A stretch of 64,000 nt of DNA from Mangrovimonas futianensis (GCF_021245805.1 NZ_JAJJNF010000003.1:62001-126000); one strand, 5' to 3'; positions 1 through 8,700 are shown, numbered from the stretch's first letter. A program made the numbers and translations. The notes: a model not told the origin generated them from the sequence alone.

Positions 1-208
1 AGGAGCGCATAACCAATTCTTAATGGAGCGCATCAAATCCCATGCAAAACCATACGTTATTATACCAGAAACATTAATCGTTGATTTTAAAGAAGCTATT
101 GTATTCGGCTTTTTGGGTGTGTTAAAATTGCATAATGAAATCAATTGTTTAAAAAGTGTTACGGGAGCTAGGAAAGACCATAGTTCCGGAATGATATATT
201 ATCCTTAA
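1..208 (+). CDS. anmK: Anhydro-N-acetylmuramic acid kinase, C-terminal end (partial)
   Basis: The reading frame is open from base 2 to a TAA at 208 and has no start inside the window, so this is the 3' end of a longer gene. The translated tail begins GGAHNQFLMERI and ends with NEINCLKSVTGARKD. These match the glycine-rich motif and the conserved asparagine/threonine-rich tail of AnmK, the recycling kinase that phosphorylates and opens 1,6-anhydro-MurNAc. About 68 residues of an expected 350-370 are visible. The ATG at 23 is internal to the family and should not be taken as a start. Identification rests on the C-terminal motif only. Confidence 0.75.
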   Translation, partial: GAHNQFLMERIKSHAKPYVIIPETLIVDFKEAIVFGFLGVLKLHNEINCLKSVTGARKDHSSGMIYYP

Positions 209-247
209 AATTATTGCAAAATTAACTTTTAAGGATAGCAAGTTTTT

Positions 248-255
248 TATATTTG
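248..255 (+). promoter_or_regulatory. Probable -7 promoter box for the dehydrogenase gene
   Basis: TATATTTG matches the Bacteroidetes -7 consensus TAnnTTTG exactly and lies 23 bases before the ATG at 279. Only a poor TTT is found about 19 bases upstream, so the -33 element is weak. Confidence 0.4.
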
Positions 256-278
256 TTAACTTCAATTACTAACCTAGA

Positions 279-1505
279 ATGAAAGAATTACTTCAAAAGT
301 ACGAAGCTAAAGAACCAGAAATTATTTTTAATTGGAAAGATCCAGAAACCGAGGCAGAAGGATGGACCGTTATTAACTCCTTAAGAGGTGGTGCTGCCGG
401 AGGTGGAACCCGAATGAGAAAGGGATTGGATATGAATGAAGTGTTGTCTTTGGCTAAAACCATGGAAGTGAAATTTACCGTGTCTGGACCACCTATCGGA
501 GGTGCAAAATCAGGTATTAATTTCGATCCAAATGATCCTCGAAAAAAAGGCGTGTTAGAGCGTTGGTATCAAGCAGTATCTCCTTTGTTGAAAAGTTATT
601 ATGGTACTGGAGGAGACTTGAACGTTGATGAAATTCATGAAGTGATTCCTATTACTGAAGAGAGTGGCGTATGGCATCCTCAAGAAGGGGTTTTTAGTGG
701 ACATTTTAAGCCAACTGAAGCCGATAAGATTAATAGGATAGGACAATTGCGTCAAGGAGTTATTAAGGTAATTGAAAATCCTTATTTTTCGCCAAGTGTG
801 CAAAGAAAGTATACTATTGCTGATATGATAACTGGGTTTGGTGTCGCCGAAGCAGTCAAGCAATATTATCACATATACGGAGGTACAGTAGAAGGCAAAC
901 GTGCCATTGTACAAGGATTTGGGAATGTAGGGTCAGCAGCAGCTTTTTATCTGTCTCAGATGGGAGCCAAAATTGTTGGAATTATCGATATCGCAGGTGG
1001 ATTAATTAAAGAGGAAGGATTTACCTTTGAAGAAATCACCGATTTGTTTTTGGCTAAACAGGGTAATAAGTTAATCGCTGAAAATTTAATACCTTTTGAA
1101 GAAATGAATCAGAGGGTATGGTCATTAAGAACCGAGATTTTTGCACCATGTGCCGCTTCTAGATTGATTACTAAAGGACAAATAGATGAAATGATCGATA
1201 CGGGACTTGAAGTAATTTCATGTGGAGCTAATGTGCCATTTGCCGATAAAGAAATTTTCTTTGGTCCTATTATGGAGCATACAGATAACCGAGTAAGTTT
1301 AATTCCAGATTTCATTTCCAATTGTGGTATGGCTCGAGTATTTGCTTATTTTATGGAACGTCGTGTACAAATGACTGACGAATCCATTTTTTCTGATACC
1401 TCAGACACAATTAGAAAAGCTTTGGAAAAAGTTTATGAGAAAAATCAAAACAAGACTGGTATAAGCGAGACCGCTTTTGAGATTGCCTTGAGCCAGCTTA
1501 TTTAA
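279..1505 (+). CDS. Glu/Leu/Phe/Val dehydrogenase (NAD(P)-dependent amino acid dehydrogenase)
   Basis: A 408-residue protein of the amino-acid dehydrogenase superfamily, which oxidatively deaminates an amino acid to its 2-oxo acid and ammonia. Visible motifs are the glycine-rich GGGTRMRKG (residues 41-49), GAKSG with the catalytic lysine (75-79), GTGGD with the catalytic aspartate (109-113) and the Rossmann GFGNVG nucleotide-binding loop (213-218). Substrate (leucine or glutamate) cannot be settled from these motifs. Such genes in flavobacteria are usually annotated leucine or Glu/Leu dehydrogenase. nhaD starts 11 bases after the stop, so the two are probably cotranscribed. Confidence 0.88.
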   Translation: MKELLQKYEAKEPEIIFNWKDPETEAEGWTVINSLRGGAAGGGTRMRKGLDMNEVLSLAKTMEVKFTVSGPPIGGAKSGINFDPNDPRKKGVLERWYQAVSPLLKSYYGTGGDLNVDEIHEVIPITEESGVWHPQEGVFSGHFKPTEADKINRIGQLRQGVIKVIENPYFSPSVQRKYTIADMITGFGVAEAVKQYYHIYGGTVEGKRAIVQGFGNVGSAAAFYLSQMGAKIVGIIDIAGGLIKEEGFTFEEITDLFLAKQGNKLIAENLIPFEEMNQRVWSLRTEIFAPCAASRLITKGQIDEMIDTGLEVISCGANVPFADKEIFFGPIMEHTDNRVSLIPDFISNCGMARVFAYFMERRVQMTDESIFSDTSDTIRKALEKVYEKNQNKTGISETAFEIALSQLI

Positions 1506-1516
1506 TAAACATATTT

Positions 1517-2908
1517 ATGGAAACTATTATCGTTCTCACATTTGTTCTTGGCTATCTGGCCATAACCTTGGAGCACAATCTAAAAATTGATAAATTAATT
1601 CCAGCATTGCTAATGATGGCTATTTGTTGGGCCATTATTGCGTTGGGGATAGATGCTTTTCCGCATTGGTTTAATTCTGCAGAGCATCATTTGATGGAAG
1701 CCTTTGGAACTTTGGGTCATGAAGCTAAAATCGAACTGATGGAGGAAACCTTGCTCCATCATTTGGGTAAAACTGCAGAGATTGTTGTCTTCTTGTTGGG
1801 AGCGATGACAATAGTTGAAATTATAGACTATTTTGATGGTTTTTCTACCATAAAGGGATATGTGAAAACCAAAAGCAAAAGGCGTATTCTATGGATGTTT
1901 GGCTTTTTAGCTTTTGGTCTTTCAGCTATCATCGATAATTTAACCGCTACGATTGTATTAATATCGATTCTTCAAAAAATAATTAAAGACCGAGAATTAA
2001 GAATCTGGTTTGCAGGTTTAATAATCATTGGAGCTAACGCTGGTGGCGCTTGGTCACCAATTGGAGATGTAACAACAACCATGCTTTGGATTGGTAAAAA
2101 AGTATCTTCAGGGCATTTGTTTGTCTATTTGTTCTTACCCTCTCTTATTTGTATGGTAGTGCCAACTTTTATAGCTTCTTTCCTGCCTATTTTTAAAGGT
2201 GAAATTGAGGAAGAAGAAACTGAAGATAAACCAAAAAATAGATTCAGTTCTACCATGTTGTATTTAGGATTGGGAGGGATTGTATCTGTTCCAATTTTTA
2301 AAACTATTACTCATTTGCCCCCTTATGTCGGAATGATGCTGGCGTTGGGTGTTGTAGCGATTTTTGCCGAGATTTACAGTAGCACCAGATTTAGCATCAC
2401 GCAAGCAGAAGGAGAAGGAAACAATTATGAAGGACATCATAGTCCGGTGCATCATTCCTTGTCACGAATTGAAATGCCAAGTATATTGTTTTTCTTGGGT
2501 ATTTTGATGGCTGTAGCTGCTTTAGAATCTTTAGGGATATTATTTGAGTTTGCTCAGTCGCTTCAGGCTAATACCCCTATGTTGGGAACAGAATTACACC
2601 ATGCAGGAGTATCCGATTTGGTAGTCTTATTACTTGGTGTTGGATCGGCAGTTATTGATAATGTCCCTTTGGTAGCCGCTAGTTTGGGAATGTTCTCGGA
2701 ACCGATGGATAATGAACTTTGGCATTTTATAGCTTATTCCGCGGGTACTGGAGGAAGTATGCTAATTATAGGATCGGCTGCTGGAGTGGTAGCTATGGGT
2801 ATGGAGAAGATTGATTTCTTTTGGTATCTAAAAAAGATTTCATGGTTGGCTCTAGTGGGCTTTTTAGCAGGAGCCATTGCCTTTATGTTTACAAGAACAA
2901 TTTTTTAA
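1517..2908 (+). CDS. nhaD: Na+/H+ antiporter NhaD
   Basis: A 463-residue, strongly hydrophobic protein with about a dozen membrane segments, of the NhaD branch of the ion-transporter superfamily. It exchanges cytoplasmic Na+ (or Li+) for protons. Family landmarks are DNLTATIV (about 140-147), GANAGGAWSPIGD (about 172-184) and a second internal copy of the aspartate-asparagine motif, AVIDNVPLVAA, in the C-terminal half. A hydrophilic acidic loop (EIEEEETEDKPKN) separates the halves. The presence of NhaD fits a marine or salt-exposed lifestyle. Confidence 0.9.
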   Translation: METIIVLTFVLGYLAITLEHNLKIDKLIPALLMMAICWAIIALGIDAFPHWFNSAEHHLMEAFGTLGHEAKIELMEETLLHHLGKTAEIVVFLLGAMTIVEIIDYFDGFSTIKGYVKTKSKRRILWMFGFLAFGLSAIIDNLTATIVLISILQKIIKDRELRIWFAGLIIIGANAGGAWSPIGDVTTTMLWIGKKVSSGHLFVYLFLPSLICMVVPTFIASFLPIFKGEIEEEETEDKPKNRFSSTMLYLGLGGIVSVPIFKTITHLPPYVGMMLALGVVAIFAEIYSSTRFSITQAEGEGNNYEGHHSPVHHSLSRIEMPSILFFLGILMAVAALESLGILFEFAQSLQANTPMLGTELHHAGVSDLVVLLLGVGSAVIDNVPLVAASLGMFSEPMDNELWHFIAYSAGTGGSMLIIGSAAGVVAMGMEKIDFFWYLKKISWLALVGFLAGAIAFMFTRTIF

Positions 2909-2958
2909 ATACAATTTTGTTATATAATTAGCGTTTAAGCTATCCAAAACCAATTTAT

Positions 2959-3660
2959 ATGTTAAACCTACTTTTACAAGACGTTCAGGAAGGCGCTGAA
3001 GTACTAACCGATCAGGAGTCTGTTGAAAAAACACTTTCAATTATCGAATTGATTTCCAGTGGTGGAAGCGCTGGTATCTTTATCATTTTGGTACTTTTTA
3101 TTTTACTGGTTGGTGCTATCTATATCTACTTTGAACGTATTTTGGCCATCAAAGCTGCCTCAAAAATTGATGCCAATTTTATGAATCAAATAAAAGACCA
3201 TGTATCTCATGGCAAAATTGATTCAGCACAAATGTTATGTGCTCAGGTGAATACCCCAGTTTCCCGATTGATTTCTAAAGGAATTACAAGAATTGGAAAA
3301 CCGCTTGCCGACATAAACACGGCACTGGAAAATGCAGGCCGCTTGGAAATCTATAACCTAGAGAAAAATGTGAGTGTACTGGCAACCATTTCGGGTGCGG
3401 CTCCTATGATTGGGTTCTTGGGAACGGTAATCGGTATGATTTTATCTATTTTCGAAATCGCCAATTCTGGAGGGAATATTGATATTAAACTTTTGGCTGA
3501 TGGTCTTTACACTGCAATGACCACGACAGTTGGAGGCTTAATTGTTGGTATTGTAGCCTATATGGCTTATAACCATTTAGTGGTTAAAACAGACAAGGTT
3601 GTTTATCAAATGGAAGCAAATTCCTTGGAGTTTTTAGATCACTTAAACGAGCCTATCTAA
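2959..3660 (+). CDS. exbB: MotA/TolQ/ExbB-type proton channel protein
   Basis: A 233-residue inner-membrane protein with an N-terminal hydrophobic segment around residues 38-58, a cytoplasmic loop and two further membrane helices. The helix containing GAAPMIGFLGTVIGMI and the TMTTTVGGLIVGIVAYMAY helix are the MotA/TolQ/ExbB signature. With the ExbD and TonB genes immediately downstream (1-base gaps) it should form the stator that uses the proton-motive force to energise TonB-dependent outer-membrane uptake. TolQ is the alternative name, but the TonB partner in the same operon favours ExbB. Confidence 0.88.
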   Translation: MLNLLLQDVQEGAEVLTDQESVEKTLSIIELISSGGSAGIFIILVLFILLVGAIYIYFERILAIKAASKIDANFMNQIKDHVSHGKIDSAQMLCAQVNTPVSRLISKGITRIGKPLADINTALENAGRLEIYNLEKNVSVLATISGAAPMIGFLGTVIGMILSIFEIANSGGNIDIKLLADGLYTAMTTTVGGLIVGIVAYMAYNHLVVKTDKVVYQMEANSLEFLDHLNEPI

Positions 3661-3661
3661 T

Positions 3662-4054
3662 ATGAATATTAGAGGAAGAAATAAAGTAACACCAGAATTC
3701 AATATGTCGTCCATGACGGATATTGTTTTTCTGTTGCTCATCTTTTTTATGTTGGCTTCTACCTTGGTTACTACTAATGCTATAGATATTTTGTTGCCTA
3801 AAGCGAGTGGTAAAACTGAGAATAAAAGAACCGTAGCTGTTAGCATTAAAAAAGATTTGACCTATTACATAGACCAACGCGTTGTGGGAGAAAGTATGCT
3901 TGAGGGTGAATTAAAGAAAGCACTTTCTAGCCAAGACAATCCTGTTATTGTTTTACGTGCTGAAAAGTCGGTGCCGGTAGATAATGTTGTGAAGGTTATG
4001 GATATAGCCAACAGAAATAAGTATAAAGTTATTTTGGCAGTTCGCCCTAACTAA
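3662..4054 (+). CDS. exbD: ExbD/TolR biopolymer transport protein
   Basis: A 130-residue protein with one N-terminal membrane helix (about residues 20-40) followed by a periplasmic domain. Asp20 in MTDIVFLLLIFFM is the conserved membrane aspartate that carries protons in ExbD/TolR. The gene starts one base after exbB and ends one base before the TonB gene, so the three form a tight operon. The C-terminal half (PVIVLRAEKSVPVDNVVKVM) is the usual periplasmic ExbD fold. Confidence 0.88.
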   Translation: MNIRGRNKVTPEFNMSSMTDIVFLLLIFFMLASTLVTTNAIDILLPKASGKTENKRTVAVSIKKDLTYYIDQRVVGESMLEGELKKALSSQDNPVIVLRAEKSVPVDNVVKVMDIANRNKYKVILAVRPN

Positions 4055-4055
4055 G

Positions 4056-4949
4056 ATGAAATATTTAGAGACCAAACACGAGAAGGATTCGGCTAAGATT
4101 ACCACATTGATAGTGGTTATTATCTTGCTGTTGTTGTTTGTTGTTGGTCCACCTTATATGGATCCTCCTGAGGAATATGGAGTTGCTGTCAACTTTGGTA
4201 ATACTGATTTTGGTTCGGGTAATATTCAGCCAAAGGAACCTGTTAAATCCGAACCTCGAGAGGTTAATAGACAACCCGAGGAAGCAGCACAGCCCGAGCA
4301 AGTTGAATCCCAACCTGCCGCTGCTGAACAGGCTAAAGCAGAAGAAGTTGTAACGCAAAACACAGAAGATGCGATTGCTATAAAGAAACAAAAGGAGGCT
4401 GACGCTAAAGCTAAGGCAGAAGCCGAAGCTAAGGCAAAAGCTCAAGCAGAGGCTGACGCTAAAGCAAAAGCCGAAGCAGAAAGGGTAGCCAAAGAAAAAG
4501 CAGAACAGGAGGCCAAAAAGAAAAAACTGGATGCCTTGATTGGAGGTGTCAGTAAATCTGATGGGACGTCTTCAGGTAGTGAAGGGGATGATAATCGGGC
4601 CGGAGATAAAGGTCAATTGGATGGTGATCCCTATGCGCCAAGTTATTTCGGTGGCCCAGGTAGCGGAAGTGGTGGTGTAGGATACGGTTTGAATGGAAGG
4701 GGAAAAGCAACCTACCAAACCTTAAGACAAGATTGTAATGAGGCCGGAATGGTCATTGTTAAAATTGTAGTTAACCGTAATGGAGATGTGATAGAGGCAA
4801 CTCCAGGGGTTAAAGGAACCACTAATACGGCTTCTTGTTTATTGGAGCCAGCAAGGAAAATAGCTTTATCCCATAAATGGCGCCCAGATAGTAAGGCTCC
4901 AGCAAAGCAAATCGGATTTGTAAGAGTTAATTTTACTTTAGGACAATAA
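4056..4949 (+). CDS. tonB: TonB-family energy transducer
   Basis: A 297-residue protein with a membrane anchor at about residues 15-33, a long Pro/Glu then Ala/Lys-rich periplasmic spacer (about 65-165, repeats of KAKAEAEAK type) and a glycine-rich stretch. It ends in a TonB C-terminal-like domain (about 210-297, including MVIVKIVVNRNGDVIEA and HKWRPD). It would transmit ExbB/ExbD energy to outer-membrane receptors. The charged repeats are coding low complexity and not a DNA repeat element. Two cysteines in the C-terminal domain (in RQDCNEAG and TASCLLEP) may form a disulfide; this is inference. Confidence 0.85.
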   Translation: MKYLETKHEKDSAKITTLIVVIILLLLFVVGPPYMDPPEEYGVAVNFGNTDFGSGNIQPKEPVKSEPREVNRQPEEAAQPEQVESQPAAAEQAKAEEVVTQNTEDAIAIKKQKEADAKAKAEAEAKAKAQAEADAKAKAEAERVAKEKAEQEAKKKKLDALIGGVSKSDGTSSGSEGDDNRAGDKGQLDGDPYAPSYFGGPGSGSGGVGYGLNGRGKATYQTLRQDCNEAGMVIVKIVVNRNGDVIEATPGVKGTTNTASCLLEPARKIALSHKWRPDSKAPAKQIGFVRVNFTLGQ

Positions 4950-4953
4950 AGTT

Positions 4954-6171
4954 GTGACCTATCAAGAAACCTTAAAATGGATGTTTGGTAAATTGCCTAT
5001 GTACCAACGTCAAGGTCAGTCTGCATTTCGCGCAGATTTAGCCAATATTCAAAAGCTAGCCAAACATTTAAAACACCCCGAACAAAAAATCAAAACGATT
5101 CATGTGGCGGGAACCAATGGTAAAGGGTCTACCAGTCATATGTTAGCTTCCATACTTCAGGAAGCAGGATATACAACAGGTTTATTTACATCGCCACATT
5201 TGAAGGATTTCCGGGAGCGTATACGTATCAATGGGCAGGTTGTGTCAAAGGCATTTGTGATTGGCTTTATTCAAAGATTCCGTTCGTTTTTTGAACAAGA
5301 AAATTTGTCTTTTTTTGAAATGACAACAGGAATGGCATTTGAGTATTTCTATCAAAAGAAAGTCGATATTGCTGTAATCGAAGTTGGTCTGGGTGGGCGA
5401 TTGGACTCCACTAATATTATTAAACCAGTGACCTCTGTGATAACAAATATTGGGATGGATCATGTACAGTTCTTGGGGAATACCTTGGAAAAGATAGCGG
5501 CGGAAAAGGCAGGGATTATTAAGGCTCATATTCCGGTGATCATTGGTGAAACCCAATCGGAAACAGAACAGGTGTTCATTGAAATGGCTGAAAATTGTGA
5601 ATCGGATATTTATTTTGCTGATCAAACAGATAGTCACTTATATGAGAGTGATTTGAAAGGCGAATATCAAAAAAAGAACATTCAAACGGTTGTTGCTACT
5701 GTAAAAGTTCTTCGATCTAAGGGGTATGCTATTTCCGAAGCGCATGTGCAGGCAGGTCTTTTAAACGTGGTTAAAAATACAGGATTAAGAGGGCGATGGG
5801 AAATAATTGGCAACGATCCGTTGGTGATTTGTGACACAGGTCATAATAAAGAGGGGTTGACCTATTCTATGAGTCAAATAAATAATCTGGAATTTGAGCA
5901 TCTTCATATAGTGTTTGGAGTAGTAAATGATAAAGATTTGACAGATGTTTGGACATTGCTTCCTAAAAAAGCTACTTATTATTTTTGTAAACCGGATGTT
6001 CCTAGAGGATTGGATGCTGATCTTTTAATGAAGCAATTCCATGCAAAAGGTTATAGAGGAAGTGCATATAATAGTGTAAATCAAGCTTTAACAGAAGCTA
6101 AAAATCAGGCGAATTCAAAGGACCTTATTTTTGTGGGTGGGAGTACTTTTGTGGTGGCAGAAATAATTTAA
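4954..6171 (+). CDS. folC: Bifunctional dihydrofolate/folylpolyglutamate synthase
   Basis: A 405-residue Mur-ligase-family enzyme that adds glutamate to dihydropteroate and to folates, using ATP in the cytoplasm. The P-loop GTNGKGST is at residues 53-60, followed by the FolC motif GYTTGLFTSPHL and a mid-protein VIEVGLGGRLDSTN. The start is GTG at 4954, four bases after the tonB stop. This keeps the typical N-terminus TYQETLKWMFGKLPMYQ, and no better ATG exists upstream. Confidence 0.92.
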   Translation: MTYQETLKWMFGKLPMYQRQGQSAFRADLANIQKLAKHLKHPEQKIKTIHVAGTNGKGSTSHMLASILQEAGYTTGLFTSPHLKDFRERIRINGQVVSKAFVIGFIQRFRSFFEQENLSFFEMTTGMAFEYFYQKKVDIAVIEVGLGGRLDSTNIIKPVTSVITNIGMDHVQFLGNTLEKIAAEKAGIIKAHIPVIIGETQSETEQVFIEMAENCESDIYFADQTDSHLYESDLKGEYQKKNIQTVVATVKVLRSKGYAISEAHVQAGLLNVVKNTGLRGRWEIIGNDPLVICDTGHNKEGLTYSMSQINNLEFEHLHIVFGVVNDKDLTDVWTLLPKKATYYFCKPDVPRGLDADLLMKQFHAKGYRGSAYNSVNQALTEAKNQANSKDLIFVGGSTFVVAEII

Positions 6172-6191
6172 TTTTTTTTGCAAAAAAAGTT

Positions 6192-6220
6192 TTGCCATAT
6201 CAAAAACTGCCTTATATTTG
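6192..6220 (+). promoter_or_regulatory. Promoter of the tRNA-Val genes
   Basis: TTG at 6192-6194 and TATATTTG at 6213-6220 are separated by 18 bases. This is the Bacteroidetes sigma-A type (TTG, about 19, TAnnTTTG). The tRNA begins 15 bases downstream at 6235. Confidence 0.65.
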
Positions 6221-6234
6221 CATTCCGTTAGCAA

Positions 6235-6309
6235 GGGCGCTTAGCTCAGTTGGTTCAGAGCACCTCGTTTACACCGAGGGGGTCGGGGGTTCGAATCCCT
6301 CAGCGCCCA
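6235..6309 (+). tRNA. tRNA-Val (anticodon TAC)
   Basis: A complete cloverleaf. The acceptor GGGCGCT pairs with AGCGCCC, the D stem is GCTC/GAGC, and the anticodon stem CCTCG/CGAGG has loop TTTACAC. The T arm carries TTCGAAT. Positions 34-36 read TAC, so it decodes GUA/GUG valine codons. The discriminator is A and CCA is not encoded. Confidence 0.95.
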
Positions 6310-6316
6310 CAAGAGT

Positions 6317-6353
6317 AAAAAATCTCAATACTGAAGTGTTGAGATTTTTTTTA
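6317..6353 (+). terminator. Rho-independent terminator between the two tRNAs
   Basis: An A-rich lead, TCTCAATACT pairing with AGTGTTGAGA around a short GA-containing loop, then a run of eight Ts. It would end transcription after the first tRNA, so the second tRNA depends on readthrough or its own promoter. Confidence 0.75.
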
Positions 6354-6369
6354 CCTTGTAACTTAAAAA

Positions 6370-6444
6370 GGGTCATTAACTCAGTTGGTTCAGAGTGTTA
6401 CCTTGACAGGGTAGAAGTCACTGGTTCGAATCCAGTATGACCCA
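6370..6444 (+). tRNA. tRNA-Val (anticodon GAC)
   Basis: A complete cloverleaf. The acceptor GGGTCAT pairs with ATGACCC, the D stem is ACTC/GAGT, and the anticodon stem TTACC/GGTAG has loop TTGACAG. The T stem is ACTGG/CCAGT. Positions 34-36 read GAC, for GUC/GUU valine codons. Discriminator A, CCA not encoded. It is a different isoacceptor from its neighbour, not a duplicate. Confidence 0.95.
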
Positions 6445-6502
6445 CAATTTTTCTGATATTTATAGCTTTTTTAGTAGATTTATTCCACACTACTTTAACT
6501 AC

Positions 6503-7273
6503 ATGATTTTAAAAAATATCAAAAAGCTATATGAGGATATCTTTCAATCCTATAAAACACCTTCCATTGAAGAGCATATAAAAAAGATTATCGAACTGGA
6601 TGCCTTTCTTCCGCATAACTCGACATTTTTTTGTATTACGAATACCCAGGAATTAGGTTTTGAGTATGTGAGTAAAAATATGTATTCCTGCATTGGAATA
6701 GAGCCTCATTTGTTTAAAACCCAAGCCATGAAATATTTTTGGAGTAGGATTCATCCAGATGATGTGGAGCAATGGTTGGAAGCATTAAATTCTCTAATGG
6801 AGTATACCATGAATGAGATTTCAGAAGAAGAAAGGCACAGAATGAGTTATACTTGGAACTATCGTTTTAAGAATGGGCAGGACGAATATGTCAATGTTAT
6901 ACAAAATACCACACCGCTTGCATTTGATGCCTTTAAGAAACCTGTTATTGGATTGGCGCACTATACCATAGTAGAGCCCGGATTAAAGTTTGAAGTGACT
7001 GCTACTGCCAAGTATTTGAATGATTCCAATACTTATGAAACCAAGTATTTCAATACCTTTTCACAAAAGTTGTTAGAATCTAACATTAGTAATAGAGAGC
7101 GAGATATCATAAGGTTGTTGGTACTCAAAAAGAGTAGTAAAGAAATTGCTTTAAAGTTGAATATTAGTCCAAACACCGTAGATACCCATAGAAGAAATAT
7201 TCTAAGAAAATTGAAAATCAATTCAACAGGTGAACTTATAGGGTTCTATCAATCAAACAAGGGACTCTTTTAA
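6503..7273 (+). CDS. PAS-domain LuxR-type transcriptional regulator
   Basis: A 256-residue cytoplasmic protein. Residues about 35-165 resemble a PAS fold (YFWSRIHPDDVEQW and the following NYRFKNGQDEYVNV are typical PAS/PAC motifs). Residues about 190-250 form a GerE/LuxR helix-turn-helix (NRERDIIRLLVLKKSSKEIA, then NISPNTVDTHRRNILRKL). No phosphoreceiver domain is present, so it probably senses a ligand directly. The frame extends upstream to an ATG at 6437, but that codon lies inside the tRNA acceptor stem, so the ATG at 6503 is preferred. Target genes are unknown. Confidence 0.8.
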   Translation: MILKNIKKLYEDIFQSYKTPSIEEHIKKIIELDAFLPHNSTFFCITNTQELGFEYVSKNMYSCIGIEPHLFKTQAMKYFWSRIHPDDVEQWLEALNSLMEYTMNEISEEERHRMSYTWNYRFKNGQDEYVNVIQNTTPLAFDAFKKPVIGLAHYTIVEPGLKFEVTATAKYLNDSNTYETKYFNTFSQKLLESNISNRERDIIRLLVLKKSSKEIALKLNISPNTVDTHRRNILRKLKINSTGELIGFYQSNKGLF

Positions 7274-7274
7274 A

Positions 7275-7293
7275 AATACTCAATTTGAGTATT
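7275..7293. repeat. Perfect 9-1-9 palindrome after the LuxR gene
   Basis: AATACTCAA-T-TTGAGTATT is a perfect dyad two bases after the regulator stop codon. It lacks a T-run, so it is not a clear terminator. It may be a protein-binding site or an RNA 3'-end hairpin. Confidence 0.45.
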
Positions 7294-7351
7294 GTAAGAA
7301 AGTGATGTTTTAAGCACATTTGTATTAGCTATTATTAATCAAAGGGATGTT

Positions 7352-7402
7352 AAGTGTTTACGGTTTTACATGAAAATGTAAAATTTGTAAACACTTTTTT
7401 AT
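7352..7402. terminator. Bidirectional terminator between the LuxR gene and murF
   Basis: AAGTGTTTAC pairs with GTAAACACTT, with an inner TTTTACAT/ATGTAAAA stem, and Ts follow on the plus strand. It separates two convergent genes. The murF stop codon lies right beside it. Confidence 0.75.
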
Positions 7403-8685
7403 ATTAAGTCTAAAACACGTTCCAATTTCATTCCTCTGGACCCTTTAATTAAAATAAATTGATTTTTTAGTATTGAATTCTCTTCTTTCGCAAAGATTTC
7501 AAAATCTTCAAAGCTGCTAAAGGCTCTAATTGCTTCCGAATTAAAACGGGTATGTGAAAAAGTATTGCCTAACAAAAAGATGTGTGTAATACTAGTGTTT
7601 TCAAGGAAATTTACAATGGTTTGGTGTTCTTGTAGGGCATCATCACCTAATTCAAACATATCGCCCAATATGACCATCTTATTAACGTCCTCATAACTAT
7701 TGAAATTATTTAAAGCAGCCATCATGCTAGTTGGATTGGCATTGTAGGCATCCATTAATATTTTATTAGAACCCTTTAAAATAATTTGCGATCTATTATT
7801 AGTCGGGACGTAAGTTTCAATAGCTTCTTTTATTTCGTGATGTAGAACACCAAAATAAGAACCAATAGCAATAGATGCTGCAATGTTATTGAAATTATAG
7901 ATACCAGTAAGGGCGCTAGTAATTTGCAAGGTGTCAAAGGTAACCGAAACATATGGTTGCGCATCAAACAGCTCTATTTTGGTATGTTCGTCGTATTTTC
8001 CAAAAGTGACTATCTTTTCGTAGCTCCCAACTTGTTCTAGTTGTTTTAGATCATCTGTATTTACAAAAATGGTTTTATGGTGAAATTTTAAGTAATCGTA
8101 GAGTTCTGATTTAGCTTTTACAACACCTTCCAAGCTACCGAATCCTTCTAAATGGGCTTTCCCAAAGTTGGTTATCAAACCAAAGTCAGGTTGTGCGATT
8201 TGGCATAAAAAGTCAATTTCATGATGGTGGTTGGCACCCATTTCAACAATACCGAGTTCTGTTTCTTTGTTCATGGAAAGCAATGTCAACGGAACGCCAA
8301 TATGATTGTTTAAATTACCTTGTGTGGCGGTTGTTTTGAATTTTTTTGATAAAACAGCGTTTATAAGTTCTTTGGTGGTTGTTTTACCGTTGCTTCCTGT
8401 TAATGAAAGAATTGGTATTTCAAGATATCTTCTATGGAAAGCTGCCAAGTCCTGCAAGCATTTAAGAACATCTGTAACTAAAATATAGGCTTCTGAAACC
8501 TGATAAGCGGGATCGTCTATGATGGCATAGTTAGCGCCCATCTCTAATGCCATTTCGGCAAATTTATGTCCGTCAAAATTGTCTCCTTTTAAGGCGAAAA
8601 ACAAATCTCGAGGTTCTAGTTTTCTGGTGTCTGTGCAAACTGCATGACATTCCAGAAACAGTTCATGTATTTTAGCTATTTCCAT
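7399..8685 (-). CDS. murF: UDP-N-acetylmuramoyl-tripeptide--D-alanyl-D-alanine ligase
   Basis: A 428-residue Mur ligase that attaches D-Ala-D-Ala to the UDP-MurNAc tripeptide in the last cytoplasmic step of peptidoglycan precursor synthesis. The N-terminal uridine-binding domain has the motif CTDTRKLEPRDLFFALKG. The ATP-binding loop GSNGKTTT is at residues 97-104. EMGANHHHEIDFL and MDAYNANPTSM further on are MurF-specific. Length is normal for Bacteroidetes. It stands alone, 67 bases downstream of gldJ, from which a terminator separates it. Confidence 0.93.
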   Translation of the reverse strand: MEIAKIHELFLECHAVCTDTRKLEPRDLFFALKGDNFDGHKFAEMALEMGANYAIIDDPAYQVSEAYILVTDVLKCLQDLAAFHRRYLEIPILSLTGSNGKTTTKELINAVLSKKFKTTATQGNLNNHIGVPLTLLSMNKETELGIVEMGANHHHEIDFLCQIAQPDFGLITNFGKAHLEGFGSLEGVVKAKSELYDYLKFHHKTIFVNTDDLKQLEQVGSYEKIVTFGKYDEHTKIELFDAQPYVSVTFDTLQITSALTGIYNFNNIAASIAIGSYFGVLHHEIKEAIETYVPTNNRSQIILKGSNKILMDAYNANPTSMMAALNNFNSYEDVNKMVILGDMFELGDDALQEHQTIVNFLENTSITHIFLLGNTFSHTRFNSEAIRAFSSFEDFEIFAKEENSILKNQFILIKGSRGMKLERVLDLI

Positions 8686-8700
8686 AAAATTAAATGTATA

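Noticed and set aside
4380..4530. DNA tandem repeat
   Set aside because: It is the Ala/Lys-rich spacer of TonB, a protein feature with variable codons.
6192..6440. An 82-codon open frame across the two tRNAs
   Set aside because: It is explained by the tRNA sequences and the terminator between them.
6437..6502. Upstream start for the PAS-LuxR gene
   Set aside because: The ATG at 6437 lies in the acceptor stem of tRNA-Val(GAC) and the extra residues match no PAS domain.
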